From NCBI RefSeq assembly GCF_938030145.1, contig NZ_CALHGM010000007.1:13306-77305 (forward strand): a stretch of DNA of 64,000 bases, given 5' to 3'. Source of the DNA: an uncultured Campylobacter sp. Its GTDB lineage: Bacteria > Campylobacterota > Campylobacteria > Campylobacterales > Campylobacteraceae. Under the pieces are notes generated by a model. That model was not told where the DNA came from, did not search any database, and saw only the letters and a program-made list of their open reading frames with translations. Below, one piece after another: positions 36,137 to 45,807 of the stretch; position 1 is the stretch's first letter, and every line of letters starts with the position of its first letter. Position numbers and translations under genes: made by a program.

Positions 36137-36564
36137 TGAAAAAGTTAATTTTATGCTCTTTGCTGCTTTCTACTGCTCTATTTGCTGTAGATAATAATCA
36201 GACGGTGGCGCCTAGTAATGGAGCCTATAAAGCTAAGTACGATGCGATATTCGATGATCTTAGTAAGCCTAGAGTGGGTCTTAGCGATGAGCAGATAGCT
36301 TCTTTGCAGGATCCGTTTTATCCTAAAGAAGCCAATGCGCCTAGAGAAGCCAATCAGCAGGTGGATCTAGGTTATCAGCTAGTAGGTATTATGGGCGATA
36401 AGGTTAAGCTAAACGATAAGTGGTATGGTTTGGGCGAGTATGTAGGCTCATATAAGATCGTGCAAATAACGGGTAATAGCGTTATTATTACCAACGACGA
36501 TGAAAATAAAGTCGAACTAACACTAAAACAAGGAAGTCAAAATGTCATTATTACATATAAGTAA
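36136..36564 (+). CDS. PilP-like periplasmic protein
   Basis: A 142-residue exported protein with a signal peptide ending LFA. It has a disordered linker and a small beta-domain with VDLGYQLVGIMGDKVKLNDKWYGLGEYV, resembling PilP/GspC homology regions that connect the inner-membrane platform with the secretin. It lies directly before the secretin gene and overlaps it by 23 bp. In C. jejuni the gene at this position is ctsR, as I recall, but I cannot confirm orthology by eye. Confidence 0.65.
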   Translation: MKKLILCSLLLSTALFAVDNNQTVAPSNGAYKAKYDAIFDDLSKPRVGLSDEQIASLQDPFYPKEANAPREANQQVDLGYQLVGIMGDKVKLNDKWYGLGEYVGSYKIVQITGNSVIITNDDENKVELTLKQGSQNVIITYK

Positions 36565-38050
36565 AAAGCTTAGCATAGCCGCTATGCTTGCTTTGTCTGT
36601 TACGGCTACTAGTCTATATGCCGCTCCCGCAACTGCAGGTAACTGCGATAGGAAGGCACTAAATATCAAGATTAACGATACCGTTACGCTAAATGAGATG
36701 CTAACTCAGCTATCCGATATGTGCCGCTTCTCGGTGGTAGCAAAAGATGCTATCGCTCAAGAGGAGATGAGTAAGCCACTGCAAGGCGTAAGCATCAAAG
36801 ACCTTTCTTTACGCGAAGTTTTAGATCTACTCATAAAAGAGAATAATCTAAGCTATGAGTATTCTCATGGCATATTAAAAATTTCAGCGCTAGAGACTAG
36901 GACTTTTAAAGTGGATTACATCACTTCTATTAGAGAAGGTACTGCTGTTACTAAATCTTCCGTCGATTCCGCACCTACGAAAGTGGATGATAGCGACGAT
37001 AAAGAAAATAAAGAAGATAATAAGATCACTACCAAAGAGAAATTTGATTTTTGGGAGAAGATTAGCGAGGAAATTACCTCTGTTTTAAATAACGGTACCG
37101 AAAAATACGTCGCAGTCGCTCCTATTATAAATCAAAATGCCGGTTTAGTAACCGTTACTGCTATGAAGTCTCAGATAGCTCGCGTAGATAGATATCTAAG
37201 CGGTATGCAAAAACGCCTTAGTCGCCAAGTCTTACTAGACGTAAATATCATATCTGTCGAGCTAAATAACGAATACACTACCGGTATTGATTGGAGTAAA
37301 TTTCAACTAGGATTTAATACCTATGTAGGTGGAGATCCGACTAAGCTTTCAGGATATCACATAGATAACGGAAATAGAGGAAAGGCTAGCGATACTCACG
37401 GAACTTGGACGATAGGGGCTAATCTAAATTTTAATATCGACGGTTTAATTAACTTCCTAGAGACTAAAGGTAAAACCAAGATTATTTCAAGCCCTAAGGT
37501 AACTACGATGAATAATCAGCCTGCTATTATCTCCGTAGGTGATACCATTAACTATGTATTGAAATCTACTACTACAGGTGATTATCAAGGCGGAGATACC
37601 CAGTCGGATGATCAGTATTCGATCTTTGTAGGTATTCTTTTGAATATCTTGCCTGAAATTTCAGATGATAATAGGATTATGCTACGAATCAATCCATCTT
37701 TAAGTTCTCTTAAATATGCAGAAGATAATGTAAGAAAAGAAAACGGTAGAAGAGATATCGCACCTGATACCTTGCAAAAGAAACTCTCTAGTGTAGTTTG
37801 GGTAGATGATGGCGATACTGTAATTTTAGGCGGTTTGATTGGTGCAACTAAGTCTAAGAATAACACTAGGGTACCTGTGCTAGCTGAAATTCCGCTAATC
37901 GGAAATCTTTTCAAAAGTACTGCCGATGTTTTGAGTACATCAGAGCTAATCTTCGTAGTAACTCCACATATCATCGACAATACCGGCGCGCCGCTTGCTA
38001 CCTCTCTTAAAGAGCTAGGTTACTCAAAATCCATCTACGAAAATGAGTAA
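36542..38050 (+). CDS. ctsD: Secretin (PilQ/GspD family) of the transformation system
   Basis: A 502-residue outer-membrane secretin. It has a signal peptide (to about residue 27), a STN/N0-like domain with KPLQGVSIKDLSLREVLDLLI, an N1-like domain, and the C-terminal secretin domain with ISSPKVTTMNNQPAIISVGD, VWVDDGDTVILGGL and PVLAEIPLIGNLFKS. It should form the multimeric outer-membrane channel for DNA uptake. It overlaps the PilP-like gene by 23 bp and the ATPase gene by 8 bp. The symbol follows the C. jejuni cts locus order. Confidence 0.88.
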   Translation: MSLLHISKKLSIAAMLALSVTATSLYAAPATAGNCDRKALNIKINDTVTLNEMLTQLSDMCRFSVVAKDAIAQEEMSKPLQGVSIKDLSLREVLDLLIKENNLSYEYSHGILKISALETRTFKVDYITSIREGTAVTKSSVDSAPTKVDDSDDKENKEDNKITTKEKFDFWEKISEEITSVLNNGTEKYVAVAPIINQNAGLVTVTAMKSQIARVDRYLSGMQKRLSRQVLLDVNIISVELNNEYTTGIDWSKFQLGFNTYVGGDPTKLSGYHIDNGNRGKASDTHGTWTIGANLNFNIDGLINFLETKGKTKIISSPKVTTMNNQPAIISVGDTINYVLKSTTTGDYQGGDTQSDDQYSIFVGILLNILPEISDDNRIMLRINPSLSSLKYAEDNVRKENGRRDIAPDTLQKKLSSVVWVDDGDTVILGGLIGATKSKNNTRVPVLAEIPLIGNLFKSTADVLSTSELIFVVTPHIIDNTGAPLATSLKELGYSKSIYENE

Positions 38051-38873
38051 TAACTATACGGCGATCAAGGAGATCTTTATCGAGGATAACGAAGTCTCAG
38101 ACTTCGTTAATCTCGATAAATCTACCCTTGCTTATCATAAAATTTTAAATGCTTTGCAAAAGCCGTTAAAACTTATACTTTTCTACGGCAAACCGGGCTG
38201 TGGCAAGACATTTTTACTTAATAAAATCAAGGTCGATCTTGAAAAAAAGGTAAGAGTCGTATTTGTACCGCAGCCGTTTTTTGATGAGAAAGAATTTTTC
38301 TTAGAGCTGTATTCTCAGATATTTCACTCTACGCCGAGTGAACCGATAGATAATTATGAAAATTTTATGCGGGTTTACAGAGAGAGATTTGGAATTTCTA
38401 CTAACGTAGGGGCGGTAGAGCAGGTCGTTATTTTGCTTGATGAGGCTCAGCTGTATCCTGGGAATTTAATAGAAAAAATTCGTCTTATGGCAGATACCAG
38501 ATTGTTTAAATTTTTATTTACGGTACATAAGACGGACGAGGAAGATCGCCTCGCGAAGGATTATTTTAAAACTAGAATTTGGGAGAGCATTGAGCTTCCT
38601 AATTCAAATTTAGGCGAAGTCAAGCTGTATATTGAAAAAAAGCTTGTGCTTCATGGCTTTCAACAATACTATTTTATGTTTAGCGACGATAATTTCGATT
38701 TGATTTTAAATTTAACGGACGGCAATATGAGAAATATCAACAAGCTTATGTATAAGATGTATGAGCTTTTTGAGTATTACGAAGTAAATAAACCTACGGA
38801 AATTAGTTTTTCGCAGATTAATAATAAAATCATAGAGATGGCAGCGATAGGCTCGGGGATAATAAATGCTTGA
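38043..38873 (+). CDS. ctsP: ExeA/CtsP-like AAA ATPase
   Basis: A 276-residue P-loop ATPase: Walker A GKPGCGKT (49-56), Walker B VVILLDEAQ and a C-terminal helical lid with LTDGNMRNINKLMYKMYELF. Proteins of this type (ExeA-like) sit beside secretins and may help assemble them or carry nucleic acid. In C. jejuni, CtsP is a membrane-associated nucleotide-binding protein needed for transformation. It overlaps both neighbours by 8 bp. Confidence 0.8.
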   Translation: MSNNYTAIKEIFIEDNEVSDFVNLDKSTLAYHKILNALQKPLKLILFYGKPGCGKTFLLNKIKVDLEKKVRVVFVPQPFFDEKEFFLELYSQIFHSTPSEPIDNYENFMRVYRERFGISTNVGAVEQVVILLDEAQLYPGNLIEKIRLMADTRLFKFLFTVHKTDEEDRLAKDYFKTRIWESIELPNSNLGEVKLYIEKKLVLHGFQQYYFMFSDDNFDLILNLTDGNMRNINKLMYKMYELFEYYEVNKPTEISFSQINNKIIEMAAIGSGIINA

Positions 38874-39873
38874 ATTTTACGAAGTAAACGAACTTGAAAA
38901 AAAATGGGAAGAGTATAACAAAAATAGAAAGCAGTTTTCCTTTTTGAAATCTAAGCCGAATTTCGTATTGAGATTCGACAAGACGATTCTGGGGCTTTTG
39001 ATATTGATCTCGGTTGCTATCGGAGCGATATTTTGGCTGCTTAAAGACAGTGATAGCGTCAGTATGGCAAGTATCAATCAAAATATTGAGGACAAAGGTG
39101 GTGCTGTAAATTCTACTAATGATGCCGAGCAGCAGGCGGCAGATCTTGCAGTGCAAAATAATATCTCCAAAGAGGATTACAACATTAGCGCGCCGAAAGT
39201 TGCCCGCGCCTCTAAACACGAAAAGGAACGCCCAAGCTTAAATTTAAACGATGTGGGTGTGCTATCCAGCGAGGATTCCGGTGGGTTTAAGATAACCAAT
39301 AATTACGAAAATGGCGGAAACTATGGCGGGCAGGCTCAGGCGCAAAATTTCGGCGGTCAAAATTTTGGCGGACAGAATTTTGGTAATCAAAATGCTCCTA
39401 CATTTAATGTGCCTAATACCAATAACGCAGCTTTTGCAAATCAGCCGCCTAAAAACGAAGTTATAGATTTTGGACGCGCTCCATTGCCGCCTAAATCAAA
39501 TTTCTCTGGAGGTTCTACAAATACCGCAAGTAGCGCTCCGCTAAGTTCTAGAATTGAGATAAAAACTTCAAATTTAAGCGAAGATAAGCAGAGCTTGGAG
39601 AGCAAATTTTACGCTACAAATAAGATTGAGTATTCGCTATCGCTAGCCGAAGAAGCGTATAATAAGAAAGACTACGACAATGCGATTAAATGGGCTCTTA
39701 CTTCAAATGAGCTTGATAAGGACAACGTCGCTAGCTGGATAATTTTTGCCAAAGCCAATTATAAAAAGGGTCGTAAAGAAGACGCGCTTTACGCTCTTGA
39801 GACCTTTAATGCAAAGGCGAAAAATAGCGAAATTTCTAATCTAATTTCAAAGATAAGAAGCGACAAACTATGA
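38866..39873 (+). CDS. Membrane protein with Gly/Gln/Asn-rich linker and TPR end (CtsX position)
   Basis: A 335-residue bitopic protein. It has a charged cytoplasmic N-terminus, one membrane helix (about 41-59), and a long periplasmic linker with NFGGQ repeats (about 150-170). The C-terminal part (about 235-335) is TPR-like, with SLAEEAYNKKDYDNAIKWAL. It follows the CtsP-like ATPase, the place of CtsX in C. jejuni, a membrane partner of CtsP. Orthology is by position only. It overlaps the next gene as ATGA. Confidence 0.65.
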   Translation: MLEFYEVNELEKKWEEYNKNRKQFSFLKSKPNFVLRFDKTILGLLILISVAIGAIFWLLKDSDSVSMASINQNIEDKGGAVNSTNDAEQQAADLAVQNNISKEDYNISAPKVARASKHEKERPSLNLNDVGVLSSEDSGGFKITNNYENGGNYGGQAQAQNFGGQNFGGQNFGNQNAPTFNVPNTNNAAFANQPPKNEVIDFGRAPLPPKSNFSGGSTNTASSAPLSSRIEIKTSNLSEDKQSLESKFYATNKIEYSLSLAEEAYNKKDYDNAIKWALTSNELDKDNVASWIIFAKANYKKGRKEDALYALETFNAKAKNSEISNLISKIRSDKL

Positions 39874-40409
39874 AAATTTTATATATTTTAGCTTTTACGA
39901 TCGCGTCGTTATTTGCAGTTAGCGCCGATGACGTGCGCAACTGGGATCAGATCGGTCAGTATAACCGTATCTGCCAAGAAAGCGTGCGAAATTTATTCAT
40001 CGAGGAGCAGAGTGAGGCGCTTGCGAATATGTATGCTAAAGCGTGCCTCAAGATGGATAAAGTAAATGAGCTCGTCGTGCCTACGGTGATGCTTTATAAA
40101 ACCAAAGAGGCTCGCGAGAATGCTTCTCTTTATTCGACTATAATTTTTCAAAAAAAGATGCTTTATTTGGCGCTTTGCGACGGCGTGGATATTAGCTATA
40201 TACGCACGCCTAAGATCAATTATATTTTGTCTGAAATTTTTGATAAATTTACGGAGAGAGCATACGTAAAAAAGAGTGATACGTATGTCTTTACCCTAGA
40301 AAATGGCGAGCGTGCCGAGCTTTTTATCAAAGAAGAGGAAGGGGTAAAAAAGATGGTAATTGCAATTTATGCTGGCGATAAGCTTAGCTCGATTAAAATT
40401 TATTGGTGA
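39870..40409 (+). CDS. Secreted hypothetical protein within the cts operon
   Basis: A 179-residue protein with a signal peptide (MKILYILAFTIASLFAVSA) and a helical then beta-rich periplasmic domain without a motif I recognise. It has three cysteines. It is coupled to both neighbours: ATGA with the gene before, and a stop 5 bp before the preferred start of the GspE gene. By context, a periplasmic or envelope part of the uptake machine. Confidence 0.65.
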   Translation: MKILYILAFTIASLFAVSADDVRNWDQIGQYNRICQESVRNLFIEEQSEALANMYAKACLKMDKVNELVVPTVMLYKTKEARENASLYSTIIFQKKMLYLALCDGVDISYIRTPKINYILSEIFDKFTERAYVKKSDTYVFTLENGERAELFIKEEEGVKKMVIAIYAGDKLSSIKIYW

Positions 40410-40414
40410 TCGCG

Positions 40415-42163
40415 ATGACAAAGATTGAAGAGCAGATCGTTGCGATTTTAATACGAAACAATATCCTTACTAGCACCGTTGTTCCGGAAATCAAGGACAA
40501 GATGGATATTGGCTTGACGCTAGGCGAGGTTTTAGTCGGAGATAACTATCTAAGCCAGGATGATTTTTGCTCGATTTTAGTTGAGTTATACAAGCGCCGT
40601 CAGATAGAATTTGACGATATAAGCGAAAAATTTTCGATGGATCCGAAGGAATTTTTGCAAATTCTAGCCAAGAAAATGAACCTGTCATATATGAATTTAG
40701 ATGATATCGATATAGACTTCAGGCTATCGGAACGCACTCCTACCGCACAGCTTAAAAGATACGGCGTGATACCTGTTAAAGCGGATGATCTGAATATTTA
40801 CGTTGCTTTTTCTGATCCGTTTAATCTTGAGTCGCAAGATAAAGCGCAGGCTATGTTTAGCAAACAGCTGCTTAAAATCGTAGTAGCCGATCCAAATCAG
40901 GTAAATAAATATCTATCTAAGCTTGAGCTTTCAGAGAGCATTAAAGGGCTCGTAGCGGAGATACGCAAAGAGCTTGCTAACACCGGCGGTAGCGGAAGCA
41001 GCGATGATACCTCAGCGATTTTAAAGCTCATTGAGATGATAATTAGTCAATCTATTAAGATGCGCGGTAGCGATATTCACATCGAGCCTACCGAGAATAA
41101 CTGCGTCGTGCGTACGCGTATCGACGGAATGCTTGCTGAAATTTTTATCTTTGATAAGGATATCTATCCACCGCTAGTAAGCCGATTGAAGCTACTTTCA
41201 AATATGGATATCGCCGAGCGTCGCAAGCCGCAAGACGGCAGGTTTAGTATGAAAATTTCAGGTCGCGAATACGACTTTCGTATTTCGACACTGCCTATCA
41301 TCAATGGCGAATCTACCGTTATGCGTATCCTAGATAAATCCAAGGTTATCATAAGTCTGGAAAAGCTCGGTATGCACCCTGATAGCTTTAAGAAATTTAA
41401 TAACGCTATGAAGGCTCCATATGGTATTATCTTGGTTACCGGACCTACGGGAAGCGGTAAGTCTACGACGCTATATGCAGCGCTAAACGATATTAAAAAT
41501 ATCGATACTAAGGTTATTACCGTAGAAGATCCGGTAGAGTATCAAGTAAATTTAATCCAACAAGTCCAAGTTAACGAAAAAGCAGGTCTTACCTTTGCTT
41601 CAGCATTGCGCTCGATCTTAAGACAAGACCCTGACATCATAATGATCGGTGAGATCCGTGATCAAGAGACCCTTAGGATCGCGATCCAGGCTGCTCTTAC
41701 TGGACACTTGGTTTTCTCGACCCTACACACCAACGACGCCGTTAGTGCGATCCCGCGAATAGTGGATATGGGTATAGAGGCCTACCTCATAAGTGGTGCG
41801 CTCATTGCAGTAGAGGCGCAGCGTCTCGTGCGAAAGCTTTGCCCGCACTGCAAGCAGCCTACGAATCTGCCTAAATCGATGCTTGATCAGCTGAAGGAAT
41901 TTTTGCCTGAAAAATACACATTTTTCAAGGCTGTAGGTTGCGATCAATGCGGTCAGACGGGCTATATGGGGCGTGAGATGATTAGTGAAATTTTACCTAT
42001 TACCGATAAAATGCAGAGCTTGATCGCTAACGGCGGCTCAAAGGACGATATGAGGGTCTTGGCGAAGGAGGAGGGTTTTATAGATATGTTTGAAGATGGT
42101 GTTATACGTGCTGCGCGCGGAGTAACTAGTATAGAAGAAATTTATAGGGTGGCTAAACAATGA
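40415..42163 (+). CDS. ctsE: GspE/PilB-family assembly ATPase
   Basis: A 582-residue ATPase. An N-terminal GspE_N-like domain is followed by the RecA-like motor with Walker A GPTGSGKSTT, Asp box EDPVEYQV, Walker B IIMIGEIRD and His box TLHTNDA. A zinc-binding CPHC...CDQC tetracysteine insertion sits in the C-terminal region (KLCPHCKQP, VGCDQCGQTG). It powers pilin-like fibre assembly for DNA uptake. I prefer ATG 40415 to the TTG at 40403. Its stop overlaps the gspF-type gene (ATGA). Confidence 0.92.
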   Translation: MTKIEEQIVAILIRNNILTSTVVPEIKDKMDIGLTLGEVLVGDNYLSQDDFCSILVELYKRRQIEFDDISEKFSMDPKEFLQILAKKMNLSYMNLDDIDIDFRLSERTPTAQLKRYGVIPVKADDLNIYVAFSDPFNLESQDKAQAMFSKQLLKIVVADPNQVNKYLSKLELSESIKGLVAEIRKELANTGGSGSSDDTSAILKLIEMIISQSIKMRGSDIHIEPTENNCVVRTRIDGMLAEIFIFDKDIYPPLVSRLKLLSNMDIAERRKPQDGRFSMKISGREYDFRISTLPIINGESTVMRILDKSKVIISLEKLGMHPDSFKKFNNAMKAPYGIILVTGPTGSGKSTTLYAALNDIKNIDTKVITVEDPVEYQVNLIQQVQVNEKAGLTFASALRSILRQDPDIIMIGEIRDQETLRIAIQAALTGHLVFSTLHTNDAVSAIPRIVDMGIEAYLISGALIAVEAQRLVRKLCPHCKQPTNLPKSMLDQLKEFLPEKYTFFKAVGCDQCGQTGYMGREMISEILPITDKMQSLIANGGSKDDMRVLAKEEGFIDMFEDGVIRAARGVTSIEEIYRVAKQ

Positions 42164-43404
42164 AAAAGCAATTAGAAGTTGAATACAACGCCAAGGGCGC
42201 AAGAAAGAAGATGTTTTTGCAAGCTAGCGATAAGGTGCAAGCAAACAACCTAATGAAGCAGCGCGTAGGCGGGACGATCGTAAAAAGAGGTGAAACCCAG
42301 GTCGTAGCGAATACGGGCGGCGATTTTAAGGCGCAGGTTTCGCGCATGCTAGGTGGTAGCGGAAGAGTTAGAACGCTGCCGTTAGTAGCGTCGATCCGTC
42401 AGCTTTCGGTTATGACAAATGCGGGAATTTCAATCCACGACTCGATCAAAGAGGTCGCAAGGGCGGCAGAGGATAAGACGCTAAAAGAGATTTTTAGTGC
42501 TATGAACGACGATCTTAACGCAGGTCTTAGCTTGACCGAATCTACGGAGAAATTTAGAGGACAGCTCGGTGATGTCGTCGTTGCGATGGTAAGTCTGGGC
42601 GAAGCAACCGGTAATATGGCAGAGTCTCTAGCCAAGCTTGCCGCTATGCTTCAAGAGCTTTGGGAAAACCAGCGTAAATTTAAAAAGGCGATGCGTTATC
42701 CGATGATCCTTATGATCGTTATGGCAATTGCGTTTTCGGTTTTGATGATGTATGTCGTGCCGAAATTCCGCGAGATTTTTGAGGATTTGGGCGCGGATTT
42801 GCCACTACCTACTAGAATTCTACTTGGTATCGAAAGCACTCTTAATAATTATGGAATTTTTGTTTTAGCGGGCATTATAGGCACTATCATAGCTCTTAGA
42901 TGGGCATATCGCAATAACCCTGAGTTTAAAAAGGGCTTTGACAAGACGATTTTAAAGGTCTATCTATTCGGTAAGATCATATTTTTCTCGACGATGTCGC
43001 GATTTATGCTTATTTTTACAGAGCTTGTGCGAGCGGGTATTCCTATCGCAGATGCACTAGATACATCTGTTTTAATGGTGGATAATCATACTTTAAAAGA
43101 GAAGCTCTCTACCGTTAAAATCGCCGTGCAGCAGGGCGTGAGCCTAACCGAGGCGTTTAACAATACAGGGCTTTATGAGAGTATGCTTATTCAGATGATC
43201 AGCGCGGGCGAGCAGGCCGGTAACCTCGATAAGATGCTCGGCAACGTCACTGACTATTACAAAGAGAAATTCGACGATATTATCGATAATATCTCAAGCT
43301 ACGTAGAGCCGATCATGCTATTTTTTATGGCGGGCATGGTTCTTCTTTTGGCTCTGGGTATCTTCATGCCTATGTGGGATCTGGGCAAAGCCGTCAAAAA
43401 CTAA
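42160..43404 (+). CDS. ctsF: GspF/PilC-family inner membrane platform protein
   Basis: A 414-residue polytopic protein with the two repeated GspF domains, each with the QLSVMTNAGISIHDSI-type and RFMLIFTELVRAGIPIADAL-type helices, and three membrane helices. ISAGEQAGNLDKML is a family signature. It couples the ATPase to pseudopilin insertion. Last gene of the nine-gene operon, followed within 8 bp by a strong terminator. In C. jejuni NCTC 11168 ctsF is annotated as disrupted, as I recall; here it is intact. Confidence 0.92.
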   Translation: MKKQLEVEYNAKGARKKMFLQASDKVQANNLMKQRVGGTIVKRGETQVVANTGGDFKAQVSRMLGGSGRVRTLPLVASIRQLSVMTNAGISIHDSIKEVARAAEDKTLKEIFSAMNDDLNAGLSLTESTEKFRGQLGDVVVAMVSLGEATGNMAESLAKLAAMLQELWENQRKFKKAMRYPMILMIVMAIAFSVLMMYVVPKFREIFEDLGADLPLPTRILLGIESTLNNYGIFVLAGIIGTIIALRWAYRNNPEFKKGFDKTILKVYLFGKIIFFSTMSRFMLIFTELVRAGIPIADALDTSVLMVDNHTLKEKLSTVKIAVQQGVSLTEAFNNTGLYESMLIQMISAGEQAGNLDKMLGNVTDYYKEKFDDIIDNISSYVEPIMLFFMAGMVLLLALGIFMPMWDLGKAVKN

Positions 43405-43411
43405 CCCCTTT

Positions 43412-43444
43412 AATTCCGCGCCTGCGAGGGCGCGGAATTTTATC
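43412..43444 (+). terminator. Rho-independent terminator of the transformation operon
   Basis: An 11-bp stem (arms 43412-43422 and 43429-43439, 6-nt loop) with a GC-rich centre is followed by T residues, 8 bp after the gspF-type stop. Confidence 0.85.
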
Positions 43445-43524
43445 AAAGCATTAAAATTTCATCCTTCAAATAAAATTTTAACCTTCGTTTGGCTAAAATA
43501 CCGCTTTAAATTTAAGGATCAATC

Positions 43525-45807
43525 ATAGTTAAAGAAGTATATTTTATCGTCATATCGGCTATCATAATATTTTTTGGGCTTGCCACTATCGCGCCCGATT
43601 CCGCGCTTGTAGGCAGTGCAGGCAATGCCATCCGCTCGTTTAATACTCAGCTATTCGGCTATTTTGCATACATCTATCCGCTATTTTTGCTCGCCTTAGC
43701 ATACGTAGCCTATAAGCATTTTCGCGGTTTTGACTTTAGATTTTTTGAGTTTAGCATCGGCGCGATTTTGCTGTTTTTTACCATTTTGATGGTGCAGTCG
43801 AGTCTCTTTGGTGCTAGCGGCGGAGCAGTCGGCAGCTTTGCAGTGGATGGGCTTAGGCGAATGATCGGAAGCGTCGGCGTGTGGATTTTTAATATTACGA
43901 TTTTTGTGCTTTCGCTAGTGCTTATATTTGAAGATCGCTTTACCGACATCATCAAAAACTGCTTTATTGGCTCAAGATATGAAAGCTCGCAGGATGAAAT
44001 TGGGAATGATTTTGCTAGCGACGCGGATGCAGCACAAAGGGGCGGGCTCGCAAGGCATTCGTCTGCGCAAGGATTGAGAGGTGCAGAAAATTTTAACGCT
44101 TCGAATGACACTTTGAGCACAGAGGACAATTCGGCGAAACAGGGTAATTTTGCGGAGCAGGGCGCAAGCGGACGCGGTTTTGAAAGCGGGCAAAATTTAC
44201 AAAATTTAAACGATACTCGCGAGCCTGAAAATGAGCAGAATTTCGGTGACGCGCATGGTCTGCAGGCTTCCGCTGAACGCGAGCTTAAAATGCCGCAAAA
44301 GGGAAAGCCGAGCAGACTAAAAAGGGTCGAGCGCCTAAGCGAGGTCGCCGAAAATAAAAGGCTTTTGGATCAGCTCGACAAGGGCAGGGTGGCTAAGCCC
44401 AAGGATTTTAAGCTGCCGCCGCTTGATTTTTTAAACCTGCCGCCGAAAAAGAAAAGTAGCATCGACGAGAGCGAGATCGATCGTAAAATTTATGACCTGC
44501 TCGATAAACTGCGTAAATTCAAGATCGACGGCGACGTGGTGCGGACCTACTCAGGTCCGGTCGTTACGACATTTGAGTTTCGCCCTGCCGCGCACATTAA
44601 GGTAAGTAAAATTCTAACGCTGCAAGACGATCTTGCGATGGCTCTTAGGGCGCAGACCATTCGCATCCAGGCGCCGGTTCCTGGCAAAGATGTCGTAGGC
44701 ATCGAGATTCCGAATCAAAATATCGATACGATCTATCTGCGTGAAATTTTAGAAAGCGACGTGTTTAAAAGCGCCTCCAGTCCGCTTACCATCGTGCTTG
44801 GCAAGGACATCGTGGGGCAGCCTTTCGTCACCGATCTTAAAAAGCTGCCGCACCTTCTCATTGCAGGCACCACCGGAAGCGGCAAGAGCGTGGGCATCAA
44901 CGCTATGCTGCTTAGCCTTTTGTATCGCAACTCGCCCAAGAGCCTGCGGCTTATAATGATCGATCCGAAGATGCTTGAGTTTAGCATCTACAACGACATC
45001 CCACACCTGCTAACGCCCGTAATCACGCAGCCTAAGCAGGCGATCATCGCGCTAAGTAATCTCGTTTCAGAGATGGAGCAGCGCTACTCGCTCATGGCAC
45101 AAAACAGGACGAAAAACATCGACAACTACAACGAAAAGATGATGCGCGAGGGCGGCGAAATTTTGCCTTACATCGTCGTTATAATCGACGAGCTCGCGGA
45201 TCTGATGATGACGAGCGGCAAGGACGTGGAGCACTACATCGCGCGTCTGGCGCAGATGGCGCGCGCCAGCGGCATCCATCTCATCGTAGCGACGCAGCGC
45301 CCTAGTGTGGATGTCGTCACGGGGCTGATAAAGGCGAATTTGCCTAGCCGCATCAGCTTCCGAGTGGGTTCGAAGGTCGATAGCAAGGTGATTTTAGATC
45401 AAATGGGCGCGGACAGCCTGCTTGGGCGGGGCGATATGCTCTTTACGCCGCCTACCGCGCCGGGCCTCATCCGCCTGCACGCACCGTTTACGACCGAGGA
45501 TGAGATCAACAAGATCACAGAATTTTTAAAGGCGCAAGAAAGCGTCGTTTATGACGAGCGATTTTTGATCGAAAACGAGGGCGCCAAGCAAGAAGGCGGC
45601 ATAATCAATCCGCAAAATATCGTGCTTGACGAGCTTTACGACGAGGCTAAGGCGATCGTTTTGGAGGAGGAGAAGACCTCGATCAGCTACCTGCAGCGCC
45701 GCTTACGTATCGGATACAACCGCGCCGCGACGATCATCGAGCAGCTCGAACAGATGGGCGTTTTAAGCGAGATCAACGCTAAAGGTCAGCGCGATATAAT
45801 CAAGTAA
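43525..45807 (+). CDS. ftsK: DNA translocase FtsK, apparently starting at ATA
   Basis: About 760 residues: N-terminal membrane helices, a low-complexity linker (about residues 155-270), and the motor with Walker A AGTTGSGKSVG, Walker B YIVVIIDELADLMM and a C-terminal winged-helix gamma domain (TSISYLQRRLRIGYNRAATIIEQLEQMGV). It pumps chromosome ends through the septum during division. The frame begins after a TAA at 43513-43515. The only codon correctly placed behind the AAGGA site (43514-43518) is ATA at 43525. The next possible start, TTG 43687, would delete a transmembrane helix. Either a rare ATA start or a base error; the coding call itself is secure. Confidence 0.9.
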   Translation: MVKEVYFIVISAIIIFFGLATIAPDSALVGSAGNAIRSFNTQLFGYFAYIYPLFLLALAYVAYKHFRGFDFRFFEFSIGAILLFFTILMVQSSLFGASGGAVGSFAVDGLRRMIGSVGVWIFNITIFVLSLVLIFEDRFTDIIKNCFIGSRYESSQDEIGNDFASDADAAQRGGLARHSSAQGLRGAENFNASNDTLSTEDNSAKQGNFAEQGASGRGFESGQNLQNLNDTREPENEQNFGDAHGLQASAERELKMPQKGKPSRLKRVERLSEVAENKRLLDQLDKGRVAKPKDFKLPPLDFLNLPPKKKSSIDESEIDRKIYDLLDKLRKFKIDGDVVRTYSGPVVTTFEFRPAAHIKVSKILTLQDDLAMALRAQTIRIQAPVPGKDVVGIEIPNQNIDTIYLREILESDVFKSASSPLTIVLGKDIVGQPFVTDLKKLPHLLIAGTTGSGKSVGINAMLLSLLYRNSPKSLRLIMIDPKMLEFSIYNDIPHLLTPVITQPKQAIIALSNLVSEMEQRYSLMAQNRTKNIDNYNEKMMREGGEILPYIVVIIDELADLMMTSGKDVEHYIARLAQMARASGIHLIVATQRPSVDVVTGLIKANLPSRISFRVGSKVDSKVILDQMGADSLLGRGDMLFTPPTAPGLIRLHAPFTTEDEINKITEFLKAQESVVYDERFLIENEGAKQEGGIINPQNIVLDELYDEAKAIVLEEEKTSISYLQRRLRIGYNRAATIIEQLEQMGVLSEINAKGQRDIIK

